Shown here: in pieces, positions 21,970 through 32,744 of the stretch
How the letters are laid out: each line of letters opens with the position of its first letter
Numbering within the stretch: position 1 is the first letter of the stretch
Source of the DNA: Branchinecta lynchi
Lineage: Eukaryota; Arthropoda; Branchiopoda; Anostraca; Branchinectidae
Assembly (NCBI GenBank): GCA_023053575.1
Contig: JAKZAP010000018.1
Coordinates: forward strand, 2,418,001 to 2,482,000
DNA: 64,000 nt
Reading direction: 5' to 3'
Position numbers and translations under genes: made by a program
Notes under the pieces: model-generated
Told to the model about the DNA's origin: nothing
Databases searched by the model: none
The model's input: only the letters and a program-made list of their open reading frames with translations

Positions 21970-22150
21970 CCTATATGTATCATAACTGGTATCGCCTATT
22001 TTTGGTTTCAATGTACCTTACTATGAAGTTGTCAACCCCTTTGAAATTTTCAAACTGGTGTATCTCATGAAGGAATTTTTGTACCAAAAAATGGATGACA
22101 TATACTTTGATCAGCTCATCAATGGCTATCGTTTGCCGTCGAAAAAAAAA

Positions 22151-22854
22151 TTCTACCTGTCTTAGTTCAAAAGTTGACTGTTTTGCGGTAGTCCAACTTT
22201 CTAACGTCACGACTTAGAAAGGAGCAAAGGATAAGCTCTAGTTTCTTTAGCAATGAGAGAACTTTTAAAGTTTAAGAGGCACATTTGATACCGTTACTCT
22301 ACCACAAACCAAAGTGCAAAAAAAAAATATTATAAACTCAGCTGAAATCGTCGCAGACATGGACAGAAACAATAGATGGCAGCACTTTCGGACCCGTGGG
22401 AAAAAGCCACTTTTTTGTCTCTGTAGATTTTTCTATTTATCACTCAAAGAAGATATGTTGGCTGTGGGGCCGGGTAACTGCCGCATATATTTAACACTTA
22501 TAGATTTTAGTCCATCTTCAATTTGAAACTGGTGCCTGCCTGCTTGCGTGCTAGAACGGAGCTTTCCACTCGAAAGCAGAAACATGTTTTGATGAAACGA
22601 AAGGTTCGCTACACAACTTCAGATAGTCCTCTCTGACATAGGCTATACAACTCCACTTCACTTCGCAAACCGTAGGCTCTGGCTCGAGGACAAGCAAAAA
22701 CCATCCTTATTGGCCCCAGGCAAGAGTTCTACGGAGCTTTCCAAAATGTAATGTCATATTCATCAATCCGGCCTAAGGTCCACACTTTCCGTAAAAACCG
22801 CACAGGTTAGACCCTTCTCAGTTACCAGGAATAAAATGAAATCGGAGTCATAGG
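22151..22854. other. No gene seen
   Basis: No supported exon or repeat match. Confidence 0.35.
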
Positions 22855-22920
22855 AAAAAAAAAAAAAAAAAAAAAAAAAAAACGAGGACAAAACCAAAGT
22901 GTTGCTCTCGCAACACAATT
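22855..22920. repeat. A28 tract and inverted hairpin matching 17677-17710
   Basis: A run of 28 A is followed by CAAAACCAAAGTGTTGCTCT and CGCAACAC, the reverse complement of the hairpin left of the tandem array. It may mark the right end of the element that contains the array. Confidence 0.5.
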
Positions 22921-23719
22921 AATAACGGACTTAATAACGAGAGGAAAGTTCTATTTGTCATACTGTACCTAAATAGGCTACTATTTACTGACTCTTCGTT
23001 AGTACTTTATTTTATGGTACTGTATTTTATTATTATTTCTAGTGTGAAAGTTTACGTCTGGCAAAAAAGTCTTCACAAAAACGTAGGTTGAACCGTAACA
23101 AAATTTTCGAAATTACTCCTTGTTAGCCTATATTATTTTGGTTATTTAGATTGAAAGATTAAAGATACAACCCGTAAAGGTAGCAATATGTACTTCAAGC
23201 TAGAGCATGATTTGAGATAAGAGATCCACCTTAAACGTACGTATCTATACCTGAGTACCTGACAGGTTACACCGATTGTACTCAACTGAATCTCAAAAAA
23301 AAATTTAACATAACCAAGACAATGCGTAGACTCCGCGTGAACAAGCAGTCCGCACGGACCATGGCCGAGCTTCATTTTTACACAAATAACGCGGGGAAAT
23401 AAGAAACAGCGCTGCTGACTAACCACGAAACCACGCTTCAAATTGAAACCTGGGTATAGATGCGTACAGCCATGAGAGCTTTAACGATCGCTGCAAAATT
23501 CTCGTGATGATACGAAAGGACCATCCTCATTTCCTATTCGAGAGTACCAGTCGGTAGAAAAGTTGGCAAGACCACACGGAACCAACATTTGGGGTAGCAA
23601 ATACAAATCTCCCGAGTGAGAGAAAAGACACGAGCAAGCGTCAACTTATTGCGCAGCAGGGTCTTACAAATTTCGGACCATCTTCAGATCTTGTTTACAT
23701 TCTATATTTCTGTTTCGGG
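22921..23719. other. No gene seen
   Basis: A 99-codon minus-strand frame (23142-23441) has no recognisable similarity or splice partners. Confidence 0.35.
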
Positions 23720-23940
23720 AAACACTTCGTTCCAGAAATAAACTACCAGTAATATTACAGGTTACCACCAAACAAACCTAACGAAATAGGATCGTGAAAT
23801 GATCTAAACTGTGGGCAAATGTGAAAGAGTTCCAGGAAGGTATTGATTTCTCGAACACCCTACACAACAAGGAAAAGAAAGTACAAGGGGCGTATGAAGA
23901 CTGCTCGTATTTACCCAATCGGATGTTGATTGGATACTCT
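23720..23940 (+). repeat. Dispersed repeat, also at 27600-27850
   Basis: Shares CCAGAAATAAACTACCA(G/C)TAAT, GAAATGA(T/C)CTAA and GTTCCA(G/A)GAAGGT with 27640-27760, same orientation. No coding content. Confidence 0.6.
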
Positions 23941-24064
23941 TGTTGACTATCTCTCCTTGGCGGTGCAAAATCTCCGGCCTCTCGGGGTATCTAGCGGAAG
24001 AAAGGCAGAAGTGGTGTCACAGCTGCTCGCATAGATCGCGGTGATTGATTGATACTTACTCCTT
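23941..24064 (+). repeat. Target repeat of HINE-like copy A, left half
   Basis: Matches 8265-8440. The right half continues at 25157-25200, after the inserted element. Confidence 0.8.
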
Positions 24065-25156
24065 TTTGGGATCCCAAAACGTAAGTGGAGGGATACCTAT
24101 GACATCGCAAAAGTTGTCCGTCTGTCCGTCTGTAAGCATGATAACTCTCGAAGGGAATGAGATATTTTGATGAAACTTGGTGTGAGGATTCGTTGGGTCG
24201 TCGGACTAGTCCAGATGGGCTTTGTAGCCCTACATTTAGGGGTGGGGGTTCAAATTAAGGGGCAAACAAAATATTTTGAAACAGCTAATGTGATAGTCGA
24301 TTATGGGGTAAGAAGACATGCTGAACACGATGGTTAAAACATTTTGTCATCGGACAAGTAGTTTGCCCGGAATCCGGCCGAAACCGGAAAGTAAAAGTTT
24401 TATTTGAAGTTGATTAGATATTCGATTCAGGGGTAGGAAGACATGCTGAAGACGTTGGTGAAAACCATTTTCTCGACAGACAAGTAGTTCGCCCAGAATC
24501 CGGCCCAAACCCGAAAGTTTGTTAAAATTAAAATTCTGTATTTGGAGTTGATTAAATGTTCGATTAAGGGCAAGAAGACACGCTGAACATTTATGTGAAA
24601 ACAATTTTCTACCCGGACATGTAGTTCGCCCGGAATCCGGCGAAAACCGGAAAATTGTTAGAAGTTAAAGTTTTATTTCTGGTTGATTAGATAACCAATT
24701 TAGGGGTAAGAAGAGATGCTGAATCCGTGTGTGATAATCATATTTTACCCGGACATATAGTTCGACCGGAATCCGGCTGAAGTCGGAAAATTTGTTATAA
24801 GGTAAATTTTTATTTCAAGTTGATTAGATGTTCATTATTGGGGAAAGAAGATACCCTGAGTTCGTTTTTTAGCTTTCTTTTTTCGCCGGACAAGTAGTTC
24901 TGGAGTTCGGCCGAAACCGGGAAATTGGCAGGAGGTTTTCGTCAAAACAGATTTTTATAGGGGTAGACACACATGCTGAATCCAAATCTGAACTTGGTTT
25001 TCTCATATGATTAGCTCTTTGGTCTTAATCTTTTTCTGAATATTAATTGTAAAAGTGTTCAAGGAGTCTGGCGATCACTGGATCTGGCTAAGACAAGACC
25101 CAGTTGTCTGCATCAGATATTGAATTTTTGGGATCCCATCGGAACCTTTGGTCTTG
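24065..25156 (+). mobile_element. HINE-like element, copy A (1092 bp)
   Basis: Begins TTTGGGATCCCAAAACGTAA and ends GGGATCCCATCGGAACCTTT then GGTCTTG. The core has about five tandem units of roughly 137 bp, each with a GGGGTAAGAAGACATGCTGA-like block and a CCGGAATCCGGC...CCGG block. Comparison with 8425-8460 shows an insertion at a T-tract, with TT on both sides and no longer duplication. Internal tandem repeats, palindromic ends and TT insertion fit HINEs, the non-autonomous Helentrons. No Rep/helicase gene present. Confidence 0.75.
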
Positions 25157-25200
25157 TTCCTGAGGATCACTGGCGTGTTTTGGACTAGTCCTATAGAGTA
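25157..25200 (+). repeat. Target repeat of HINE-like copy A, right half
   Basis: TTCCTGAGGATCACTGGCGT matches 8440-8461 with one mismatch. Confidence 0.75.
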
Positions 25201-25319
25201 TTCGTCGATAGTTACCAGTGTTGCCACACTCGTGATTTATCCCCAAACTCGGTGATGTTTTCTGTTGGAGAATCTGATGGTTTTTCATAAAATTGGTGGT
25301 TTTTACTACACTTACTCTA

Positions 25320-25988
25320 AGGGTTCGTTCCAGCTCGGCCCGAAAGTTACTAAGAGTTACTTTTCACTCACTTTCACCGTTCCAGCTTCTGTACTTGGCT
25401 TTTATTAAAATATGATTCGATGATTAACTCCCAAAAATATTTTCTTGTAAACCTCGTTGGCGGCTTACCGGTCGGCCTGGTGACTTGATTGGGACTGTGG
25501 TAGGAATGAATTTCAAACGCCTGTACCTGAGATGCCAATTTTGCACTATTTACCATTAAATTTCAAATTAAACTTAAATAATATTCTCCATTAAATTTCT
25601 CAGAGTTACTTAGAGGCGAAAGCCTTTTCTGTTGCTTTGTATTATTAGTGTCATTATTCAATATATTGTAGAAGAAGAAGATAATTGACTTATGAACCTT
25701 GTTAACCACCTTTTACATCATTGGCTTCTAGATTCTAGAATCTTGGGCGCTCCATTCCATGATAAGGACTAAACATTGTGTTAAAACATTTGCACGGGAA
25801 TAAGAAAGACTGTTGCGATTAAATTCTTTTTCTGTTCATCCTTCCCCCACTCCCCATCTCTTCTTGCATCCAAGAAACATGCATTATCTCGTCCCGTAGT
25901 AACTTCGACCGTTCCAGGTAGTAGTTAATTTCTGACGTCACACGTAGTTACTCCGAAGTAACTACGAAGAGGAGCTGGAACGAACCCT
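25320..25988. mobile_element. TIR element with AGGGTTCGTTCCAGCT ends (669 bp)
   Basis: AGGGTTCGTTCCAGCTC at 25320 and its inverse GAGCTGGAACGAACCCT ending at 25988. Subterminal AAGTTACT/AGTAACTACG words also form inverted pairs. No frame of note and no clear target duplication. Confidence 0.7.
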
Positions 25989-26090
25989 AAAAGTCCAGTC
26001 GAGGGTCTGTATTTTTTTAACGAAGAAAAGCCGTAGTTTATTTTTTCAGGTCAAGATGAAGTTTGAAAAAGCGAACACAAGCAAAGAGCC

Positions 26091-26662
26091 TGGTCATACT
26101 GGGCTCAAAATGGCGCCATCTTGACAATCTGCGGAGATTTTTCGGCTGAAAATGGGTCTAAAAATCTGCGCAGATTGGGTCGGTCACCGGTGAGATTTTG
26201 AAAATCCTCAGGGGACGTGACGGTTGATGGCTTTGGGGCAGCTTGGGTATAATGAGGGGACTGCAATCGAGGATTAACCTAAGTTATTTGGGGAGAAAGG
26301 TAAAGAGTTTCTACATGTGAAAATGCCGTCAGTCACATTTATTTTTTACTTTCTGCCAAAAAATATGGAAGAAGCACCTGTATGGCGTCTTTTTGCTTTT
26401 TCTTTCAAGTGAATACAAATTTTATTTACATTATTTTTATAGTCGACAGCTCTAAAAAATACCAGTATAGTTCCTGGAAAATAATCACGAATGCTGTTTC
26501 GTTCTAAATGATCTCCTGAATTTACAACAACACCATTCAGAATTAGGTGTACCTTGTACTTTTCTTTTTTTAAATTTAGTAGTAAAAAAAGCTGCCTTTT
26601 CTTGGATCTAGTGTGACCACTTCGGAGCCTAATTCTGCGCCGTTTTGAGCCCAGTGTGACCA
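26091..26662. mobile_element. TIR element with TGGTCAYACTGGGC ends (572 bp)
   Basis: Left TGGTCATACTGGGCTCAAAA, right the inverse of TGGTCACACTGGGCTCAAAA, about 26 bp with few mismatches. Its left interior is inverted relative to 14940-15060. No transposase. Confidence 0.8.
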
Positions 26663-27099
26663 AGCTCAAAAGCAAACAGAAGTCTTGGCTACCAGTATCC
26701 GGCTACCACGAAGTGACCTTACAGTATGGAACTGAACATTTCATGAGCTTCGCTACATTAGCAACTGAAACGCACACTTTTGTTGAAATTCAAATTGTCC
26801 GCGACGGTAAGAACTTTGTCTTGTTGGGCCAGCAGTACATATTTTTGATGTACCTTCTCGTTCCTGCCGCAACCACAAATTGTTCGGCATCCAGGATGGG
26901 ATTCGTTCCCTCGAGAAAACGTCAGCGTCACTACTATGTACATCTCGTCATCCTGGTCATCGAGTAGGCTACATGATGTTTTTCATGATTTTTCAGGCCC
27001 AGTTAGAAATTATGTCTAAATTTTGCGTGGTTATACTGTTATTTATCTTGTGTTGTTTTTTGTTACTCATCTTTACTCCGCTACCACCTTCCGCTACAG
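26663..27099. other. No gene seen
   Basis: Frames here lack recognisable similarity. Confidence 0.35.
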
Positions 27100-27271
27100 C
27101 AAAAAATGATTCCCCTCCGAATCTGAAAGGGAGTCCTTTTTGATGATGGTGATGATAATCGGAGCATTCCCCGTCTGTGGGGACTCGCGAGAATACGGGG
27201 ATTGAGTCACTGGTACATACAACAACGCAGGACTCCTCAAAAGGAGTCCTCGGGGAACAGCGAGAATACGC
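27100..27271 (+). mobile_element. Harbinger-like MITE, 3' half only
   Basis: Matches the right half of 15156-15564 and 54025-54430 (GAATCTGAAAGGGAGTCCTT, GGGGACTCGCGAGAATACGG) and ends GCGAGAATACGC followed by TTA. The left half is missing. Confidence 0.8.
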
Positions 27272-27298
27272 TTAGGACAGATTTTCAAGGTAACTGAT

Positions 27299-27512
27299 GG
27301 TGGGTTTACACACTGCGTAAAATCCGAGCGTATTTTGAAATCCGAGCGTATTTTACGCACGTTTTGAGCTTGGAAAAATTTCTAGCAATACGGACGCATT
27401 AGAGCAATCGGTCCGTTTTGTATTTAAATAGGTCCGTATTTTGCTAGAAATCTTTTCAAGCTCAAAACGTGCGTAAAATACGCTCGGATTTTACGCAGTG
27501 TGTAAATGGACC
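27299..27512. mobile_element. Near-perfect palindromic MITE (214 bp)
   Basis: Arms start GGTGGGTTTACACACTGCG and GGTCCATTTACACACTGCG and stay complementary inward through CGTAAAATCCGAGCG, GCTCAAAACG and TTTCTAGCAA. An extra AAATCCGAGCGTATTTT unit duplicates part of the left arm. It lies 27 bp from the truncated Harbinger-like MITE. An AT dinucleotide flanks each end. Confidence 0.85.
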
Positions 27513-27599
27513 ATGAGGTGAATCTAGATGTGATGTTTTTGCGACCATCGGAATTTGTCCAATAGCTCGGTCCGCGGGTGAAGTCAGGAAGACGTGCGT

Positions 27600-27850
27600 C
27601 ATTCTTCAAATACCTCCAGGGAAGGACTTGGGCCAGAAATAAACTACCACTAATACTACAATCTATCTCTTGAAACATCTGACGAAACAGGGGTCAGGAA
27701 ATGACCTAACCGGTGAGTAAAGCCCCATGAAATCGTTCCAAGAAGGTTACTTTTTTTCGAAAACACTTATAAAAAGAAAGAAAACGAAATCGGAAGTACC
27801 TACTGAGACCACTCACGTATACCCCATCGCGTTCTGATCAAGCCTGCTGA
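27600..27850 (+). repeat. Dispersed repeat, second copy of 23720-23940
   Basis: See 23720. Same orientation; both copies end in a short A/G-rich stretch. Confidence 0.55.
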
Positions 27851-28126
27851 TAACTGTAGAACCACACTGTTATTTTTGACATGCACTGTACAAAAAAATC
27901 TTGCAGTATTTGCTACAGGGATTAATTTAGATTGATAAACATAAGACATCATAATTCTCAAATGAAAACCCTCGCTCCCCTTACCCTATCATGTGAAATA
28001 AACATCCGATGGAACTATACCGTGATGCGAGTTGTAAGTTTATCTCATAAAAAAAAGTCTAAAAACAAGGATTCCAAGACATTATTCGCTAACCACGTAC
28101 AGAATAGTCGTTTGTTTCACCTTGTT

Positions 28127-28429
28127 CCCGGATGAAAATTTATCTCAAAATAGTACTATGAAGTAGTACGAAAAAGTCACATGCAGTACTAACGATACTA
28201 CTACATGCTTCTACTTCAAGGCTACCGTGTTATTGCATACTACTATATGCTACTATTAGCAAGACTGGGTGCTACTACGGCAAGACAGGATGCTACTGGA
28301 TACTACTACATAAGATTGGACCAGTCTGAGGCATATTAAATAATAGTATTTTTTGCTATTACATAGTATTACATGCAACGTTTTCGTACTACTACCATAG
28401 TACTACGCAGGTACAAATTTTTCATCGGG
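28127..28429 (+). mobile_element. MITE with CCCGATGAAAAAT ends, copy 2 (303 bp)
   Basis: About 80% similar by eye to 7106-7398. Shared blocks include TACTTCAAGGCTACC, GCTACTATTA and CCAGTCTGAGGCA. It ends ATTTTTCATCGGG and lies just downstream of the MED4 3' end. Confidence 0.82.
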
Positions 28430-28517
28430 TCCTCTGGTGTAAGGAAATACATCCGGAATTGCGTTATTTGAAGTGCATAGTACCAGCGGGAGCGGATGGC
28501 GAACTGTAAGTAGCCGT

Positions 28518-28527
28518 TTTATTTATT
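28518..28527 (-). terminator. MED4: Candidate MED4 poly(A) signal
   Basis: Overlapping AATAAATAAA on the minus strand, about 540 bp past the stop codon. A nearer variant ATTAAA is near 28640. Position is the only evidence. Confidence 0.3.
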
Positions 28528-29068
28528 TGTTTCCCTCAGAACTGATGAGTACAAAATATAATCTACAAAGAAGAAGAAGCCTAAATCATCTGGTCCATTC
28601 AGTGACACAAATACTATAAAAAATACACAAAAACTAAATTTTAATTGTTTGCGGACTATATTATTCACTTGTTAAAAAATGGATACAGGTTGTGGGTTTG
28701 GAGGACAACCGAAGCTTTTTTTTTTTTGTTTTATAAAAGTTGTTCATCTTTTTCCTCAAATTAAAACTGGGTCTTTTACTTTATAGTTAGAAACAATTAC
28801 TGGCGGACTATGTCAGAAGTACGCTGAACTGTTCCCTGCCTCACCCAGCGCAGAAAATCGCGGGCCCGCTGGCACTCGTCGGGCGGCCCGCTGGCACTCA
28901 GCTGGCAAATAAAACTACTTCTGGCACCCCGCGCCTTCCCAGCGTCGGGCCCGCTGGCGAAGGAAAAGACAACGAACAGTCCGCTGTACTATGAACTTCA
29001 AAGAAAACGCAATTCGGTACTGTCTCACCCACTTTAGCCTCGGCATTAACACCGTACGAAGGAGGGGT
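28528..29068 (-). other. MED4: Likely MED4 3' UTR with GC-rich repeat
   Basis: Between the MED4 stop and the candidate poly(A) signal. GCCCGCTGGC with short following words occurs three times between 28860 and 28965 in a GC-rich block unlike the AT-rich surroundings. Confidence 0.4.
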
Positions 29069-29196
29069 TTACGGCGAGTCCGAGTCAGAAGAAGAGGATG
29101 AATCTGAAGAATCGCCTTCTTCTTGTCGTTGCATGACGCTCGAACTCCCGCCGACGACGCTAGACGCACTGGTAAACCAGCTGTACGTTCCGGCCT
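29069..29196 (-). CDS. MED4: MED4 exon 6 (acidic C-terminus)
   Basis: 128 bp. The acceptor ATTTTATTGCAG enters in phase 1 and the frame ends TAA at 29069-29071. It encodes AGTYSWFTSASSVV, then QRQEEGDSSDSSSSSDSDSP. The W-containing patch and the terminal Ser/Asp run correspond to the family pattern YPWQS ... MSTDSSSSSSESD, so this is the true end of MED4. The exon sits 347 bp from a MITE in intron 5. Shorter than the vertebrate tail, but phase and composition fit. Confidence 0.92.
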
Positions 29197-29543
29197 CTGC
29201 AATAAAATATTATTTTAGGAAAATGGATTTCCATGGTGTTCTAGAACCAAAGGATACGACATCAATCTCAATTTCAATTTATTTTCAAAATTGCTTCACG
29301 GGCAAGCCGAACATTGGATTTTTCGTCATAAATAATAAACTTATATACAATTCGAATCACTGTAAGTGATCATTTACGTCACCCAATGCAGCTTCAAGGT
29401 GCGTTTTGTTTCTTTTCAGTCGATCCCTCACTAATTTCATATTTTGTCGCAATGCCGTTTAAATCCTTCAATCAGTTTTTAAGGTTCAAAAAGTTTCTTA
29501 TGTTATCAAATATAAAACAAATATTGGTTCCGACATGTACTCT

Positions 29544-29839
29544 GAGCATGTTCCACCCTACTTAACGTAGCTACTACGCATGACGTCAAGAATTCTGGCT
29601 TTTTTCCGTCAAGACTGGAACGATTTTTCTATTTTCCAGCAGGATATCATGCCACCGGCAAATCCCACCAATCCCTTGACAGAGATGCGTAGTTACTACG
29701 CTCCCGAGCATGGTAAGCAAATAGTGACTATTAGTTACCATTTCCAGAAGGTTGGAACGGTCAGCGCAGTAACTTTTCGTGAGAATGGAACGGAAATAGT
29801 AACTAATAGTAACTATTGTTAGAAGGGTGGAACACGCTC
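29544..29839. mobile_element. MITE with GAGCRTGTTCCACCCT ends (296 bp)
   Basis: GAGCATGTTCCACCCT at left, inverse of GAGCGTGTTCCACCCT at right. The interior is rich in AGTAACTAATAGTTACTA palindromes. Related copies form the composite at 36353-36958. No target duplication stands out. Confidence 0.8.
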
Positions 29840-30204
29840 TATATTCAATTACGATTATACACTCAATGATCAAAAAGAAAAAAAAATACTAACGTTAAAT
29901 TAGTTTTTAAAAATCGTCTTGAACATATTCATAAAGGCGGGAACAAAACTTACATCGTACCACGCAGGTCACGTACACTGAAATTGCTTCTACTCTACTC
30001 ATGTTCTTACTTTTGGGTCTACGAATCCTCCTGTTTGAGGAAACGAATCCTCCCCCGGGGGAGGAGTCGCAGCGAATTGATATGTACCCACTATTCCTAA
30101 CAGAAACGGATTTTATCCGAACAACTACATCAAATCCTTTTAAATATTATATATAATTCAAAATCATTTCTGTTCTTCTGCTTTTATCAAAGTCTCACAT
30201 ATAG

Positions 30205-30300
30205 AAATATCGCTGACGAAGAATCGTAGCTGACGTATATCCGTTGTAAACATTGTTTGAATATATGTTTGAAAGTCAGCTTGGGCTCAAAGAATATTTT
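30205..30300 (+). repeat. GAGGACCC repeat, 3' part
   Basis: CGTAGCTGACGTATATCCGT and TCAGCTTGGGCTCAAAGAAT match 1165-1254. The GAGGACCC head is missing. Confidence 0.65.
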
Positions 30301-30990
30301 GTCTCACATATAAACGGAGGTATTGAAATTTTACATCTATACATAGAGGCTAATTTAATAAAAATAATCCAAACTCTAACATTAGTTTAAATGGAATCTC
30401 GACTGTCATTATTTCCTACACTATATAGAGTTTCCCAGATCCTCAGTTTCAAGTATATTCACACATACACCACCAGCCGCAACTAATTTAGGGCATACAA
30501 ACAAGGACAAATCAGACACAAACAAAAAACAACATTGTAAAATACAAAAAAATACTGTTAAAACAGTTCCCATTATTGATAGCCTACACACCTTTTCTAT
30601 CTTCACTTAAAGCTACTTCCACACACACAGTCGACCTTCCAAACTGAACTAGGCTAATTCAGTGGAACTCCCCTCTTTAAAAAGTTTAAAATATATGTTA
30701 AAACAAAACCTGAAAAAATCCACCTCATAACATAGTAATCAATACTTTAGGTTGCCCACTTACATAAATGACCTGTCGTCATGACCCAGAAACCTGGGAC
30801 TTCGCCGAGGTTGGAAAAAAGATCAAGGAACATTGTGAAAATATATAAACAGGCAAAATATATAAATTTTCAGACGACTTGATCACCCCACCCTGATCCT
30901 CAGTCTTATTTAGCGTTTACATAGACAGGAAATCTGGTCTAATAGAAAGGAATTCCGGTCGACTCGAAAGGATTCTGTTCGTGAAGACGA
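30301..30990. other. No gene seen (MED4 intron 5)
   Basis: No exon continuing MED4 is needed here because exons 5 and 6 join in phase. Confidence 0.4.
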
Positions 30991-31889
30991 CTAGACCGAA
31001 CGTTTCGATGGGATCCCACAAATCTAATATTTAATCCAGACAATTGGGTCTTGTCTTCGCCAGATCCAGTCTTCGCCAGGCTAATCACGTAAGTTCACTC
31101 ACAAGTTCACAAGCTAATCACAAGTTCAGATAAACCTCTATCAGCCATATCTATTTTGACGATACTGACCGAAACTTCCTGCTGTACTACTACCAAACTT
31201 CCGGTTTCGGCTGAATTTCGAGCGAACTACTTGTCAAGCAATAAAAGAAAACTCAGAAACGAATTAAGTGTATCTCCTTATCCCTAGAAAGAACATCTAA
31301 TCAACTTTAAATACAAATTAACTTATAAGAAAATTTCCGGTTTCAACCGGATTCCCGACAAATTATGTCCGGGTGAAAAATGATTGTCATATACAGACTC
31401 AGCGTCACTTCTTTTTCCGGTTTTGGCCGGATTCCGGACGAACTAGTTGTCCGGGTAAAAAATGGTTTTCATATACGTGTTCAGCCTATCTTCTTACCCC
31501 AAAATTGAACATCTAATAAAGTTCAAATGAAACTTTTACTTTTAACCAGCTTTCCGGTTTCTCACGGATTCCGGACGAACTATTTGTCCGGCGAGAAAAT
31601 GGTTTTCATCACCGTGTTCAGCAAGTATTATTACCTAATCGACTATCAAATTAGCTGTTTAAAAATATTTTGTTTGCCCCTTAATTTGAACCCCCTCACC
31701 CACCCCTAAATTAGGGCTACAGAGCCCATCTACGAACTTGACCTTACCCTTGACCCAAAGAATCTTCACACCAAGTTTCACCAAATATCCCATTCCCGTC
31801 GAGAGTTATCGTGCTGATGGACGGATGGATCGACGGACAACTTCTGCGATGTCATAGGTATCCCTCCACTTAAGTTTTGGGATCCCAAA
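30991..31889 (-). mobile_element. HINE-like element, copy B (899 bp)
   Basis: Same family as 24065-25156, inverted. Its 5' end is GGGATCCCAAAACTTAAGTG (minus strand) and its 3' end the TTTCGATGGGATCCC block at 31003. About four 137-bp-class internal units with CCGG motifs. In MED4 intron 5. Confidence 0.78.
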
Positions 31890-32744
31890 AAGTCTAGCGG
31901 GATGAGAACCCTTTCGTGACGAAAGGAATTCCGATATATTTGAAAGGAATCTCGTCGGCGGCGCTGGTAAAAAGATTAAAAAACAACGAAAGTACTCATG
32001 TCATAAATACTCTCAAATCATTTTTTTTTTGGCTAGTGAATTTATTTTTGTCAGATATTCTCGTTTGAAGAATTTATTTGCTTGCCTCTCCGTTTAAACA
32101 TAATCTTGTCACAAAGATCGGTTTCTGTTCAAGTTTTCCTATACTTGTAAACGCTGCATTACACTGTTTTGGAGACGAGGATACACTCGGTTCTGTTCCT
32201 GTCAAAACAGCTACGACAGATCTCGAGATCTTAAACGATACAATCGCAGAAAAGTCTACAAGACAAACACGGTAATCACAGGTATTCAGGGCGTCATCTG
32301 GAAGACGACGAACAGCCGCGGATAAAGTCTTTTGTTGCTTTGATAGCAACTTCCCGCTGGGTCTGCCATTACCGAAAGAGACTGGCATACGTGACGGCTG
32401 ATTCTGAGACCCAGGTTCAAATGACTAATAACTACTGCGCAGTCAGACTGTTTACCATCCAAAGCCGCGTTTTATCTCCTACCGTTATGTTATAACGTCA
32501 CTCTCAACCCTATCCGACTATCGTCATCCTACTAGATAAACCAGTCCCCGCAGTTTAAGCCAGAAATGCCACAGCCCCTATTCTAGTTTTCCCTCCCAAG
32601 TTCTATACTTTGATTCTTCCTTTTACTACAAAACCGGTTTATATACATATCGTACTCAAGTACTGCCATTTTCTATGAGTGTTCCTCTCTCGAACTGAAC
32701 TCAGGTACCCCTCAGGTTTTCACACCCGCGCCTAACAGTTAAAT
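31890..32744. other. No gene seen (MED4 intron 5)
   Basis: A 104-codon minus-strand frame at 32074-32388 is not recognised and lacks convincing splice context. Confidence 0.35.

Larger units (their letters stand above)
17600..22150 (+). repeat. Large complex tandem array with nested insertions
   Basis: Three long units are anchored by ATCGTGACGGATGAAAACTT at about 18558, 19309 and 19855. They share GTATCGTTTGTA, CTAGCCCCTCGTG, AGCAAAAGCTGCAAACCCC and GCCGATTATTACTTACAAGT. A second module (ACTGGTATCGCCTATTTTTG ... CAGCTCATCAA) occurs near 18030, 19115 and 21985. Many short frames in it are repeats of each other, not genes. Retroposon 18256-18545 and element 20424-21969 are inserted into it. 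Confidence 0.8.

Noticed and set aside
24060..25160. CRISPR-like or bacterial repeat array
   Set aside because: The repeats are 137-bp diverged tandem units inside a eukaryotic mobile element, with no unique spacers.
29050..29140. Plus-strand acidic frame (ESESEEEDESEES-like)
   Set aside because: It is the antisense of the Ser/Asp tail of MED4 exon 6, which has a proper acceptor, phase and stop on the minus strand.
30421..30500. Alternative last exon for MED4 on the minus strand
   Set aside because: An acceptor-like TAAATTAG and phase 1 fit are present, but it lacks the W patch and the Ser/Asp tail found in the 29069-29196 exon.
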